Positions 13,189-13,470 of a stretch of 13,470 nucleotides of DNA are shown piece by piece. A program made the position numbers and the translations under genes. The notes under the pieces are model-generated. The model was given only the letters and a program-made list of their open reading frames with translations. It made no database searches and was not told where the DNA came from. The stretch comes from Betaproteobacteria bacterium (GTDB taxonomy: Bacteria > Pseudomonadota > Gammaproteobacteria > Burkholderiales > Burkholderiaceae_C), in contig CANFOR010000053.1 of NCBI GenBank assembly GCA_947448675.1, positions 1 through 13,470 on the forward strand, written 5' to 3'. Each line of letters opens with the position of its first letter. The stretch's first letter is position 1.

Positions 13189-13470
13189 TTACTTCACCCG
13201 CATACCCGGCTGCGCACCCGGCCAAGGCTTGAGAACGTAAATGCCCGGCGTGCCCTTTTCATCGGCGGCACTAGCGGCCAGCACCATGCCTTCACTCAGG
13301 CCGAACTTCATTTTGCGCGGTGCCAGGTTGGCCACCATCACGGTGAGCTGGCCCACCAAGTCGGCGCTCTGGTAGGCGCTGGCGATGCCGCTGAACACGT
13401 TGCGATATTTGGTGCTGCCGTCGGCATTGAGCTCCCCAACGTCGAGCGTGAGCCGCAGTAGCTTGGTCGA
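13189..13470 (-). CDS. metG: Methionyl-tRNA synthetase, C-terminal part (5' truncated at the window edge)
   Basis: The frame is open to the window end and encodes the last 93 residues of MetG, which charges tRNA-Met. Only the C-terminal EMAP/Trbp111-like tRNA-binding and dimerisation domain is visible, with the OB-fold motifs LRLTLDVGE, KYRNVFSGIASAYQ, LVGQLTVMVANLAPRKMKFG, SEGMVLAAS, and the ending PGIYVLKPWPGAQPGMRVK. The catalytic domain lies outside. The stop TAA at 13189-13191 is 41 bases before the inositol oxygenase start, so read-through co-transcription is possible. No clear terminator lies in that gap. Confidence 0.95.
   Translation of the reverse strand, partial: STKLLRLTLDVGELNADGSTKYRNVFSGIASAYQSADLVGQLTVMVANLAPRKMKFGLSEGMVLAASAADEKGTPGIYVLKPWPGAQPGMRVK

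Overview
The window is a GC-rich, densely coded chromosomal segment that reads like a betaproteobacterium of the order Burkholderiales, most likely family Comamonadaceae (Rhodoferax/Limnohabitans/Polaromonas-like). This is inferred from protein flavour (NodT-type efflux protein, DUF3460 next to ScpA, panB-panC order, MetG C-terminus) and from a short intergenic sequence resembling a dispersed element I associate with that family. I saw no tRNA, rRNA, CRISPR array, insertion sequence or phage gene. Most of the content is conserved metabolism.

Layout. 1-906 (+): 3' end of an RND-efflux outer-membrane factor. 950-3199 (+): a tightly overlapping three-gene unit: a short cobalamin-independent methionine-synthase-type protein, a small cupin, and a solute-binding-protein-like protein without a signal peptide. 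3196-4248 (-): an MDR-type NADP-dependent oxidoreductase whose stop overlaps the preceding stop head-on. 4249-4451: divergent intergenic region with a possible family repeat. 4452-5267 (+): a short-chain dehydrogenase frame broken by one in-frame amber codon. 5210-6310 (-): nitronate monooxygenase, overlapping the end of the broken gene by 58 bases. 6486-8769 (-): panC, panB and an upstream uncharacterised gene. 8930-10039 (-): scpA and a DUF3460 gene. 10049-10074: a strong palindrome in a divergent promoter region. 10109-10654 (+): a lipoprotein with two BamE/SmpA-like repeats. 10651-13147 (-): a SulP anion transporter behind a myo-inositol oxygenase. 13189-13470 (-): 3' end of methionyl-tRNA synthetase.

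How the genes work together. panB and panC make pantoate and then pantothenate for coenzyme A, probably from one transcript with the gene at 8329-8769. DUF3460 and scpA form another compact pair; ScpA is the kleisin of the SMC chromosome-condensation complex, and scpB is not in the window. The inositol oxygenase and SulP genes are 10 bases apart and probably co-transcribed, suggesting a link between inositol-to-glucuronate oxidation and anion transport. The methionine-synthase/cupin/binding-protein unit is the most system-like arrangement: stop and start codons overlap at both junctions, yet the three protein types have no textbook joint function.

Limits: family calls come from motifs read by eye. 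No alignment, gene-neighbourhood search or composition calculation was possible.
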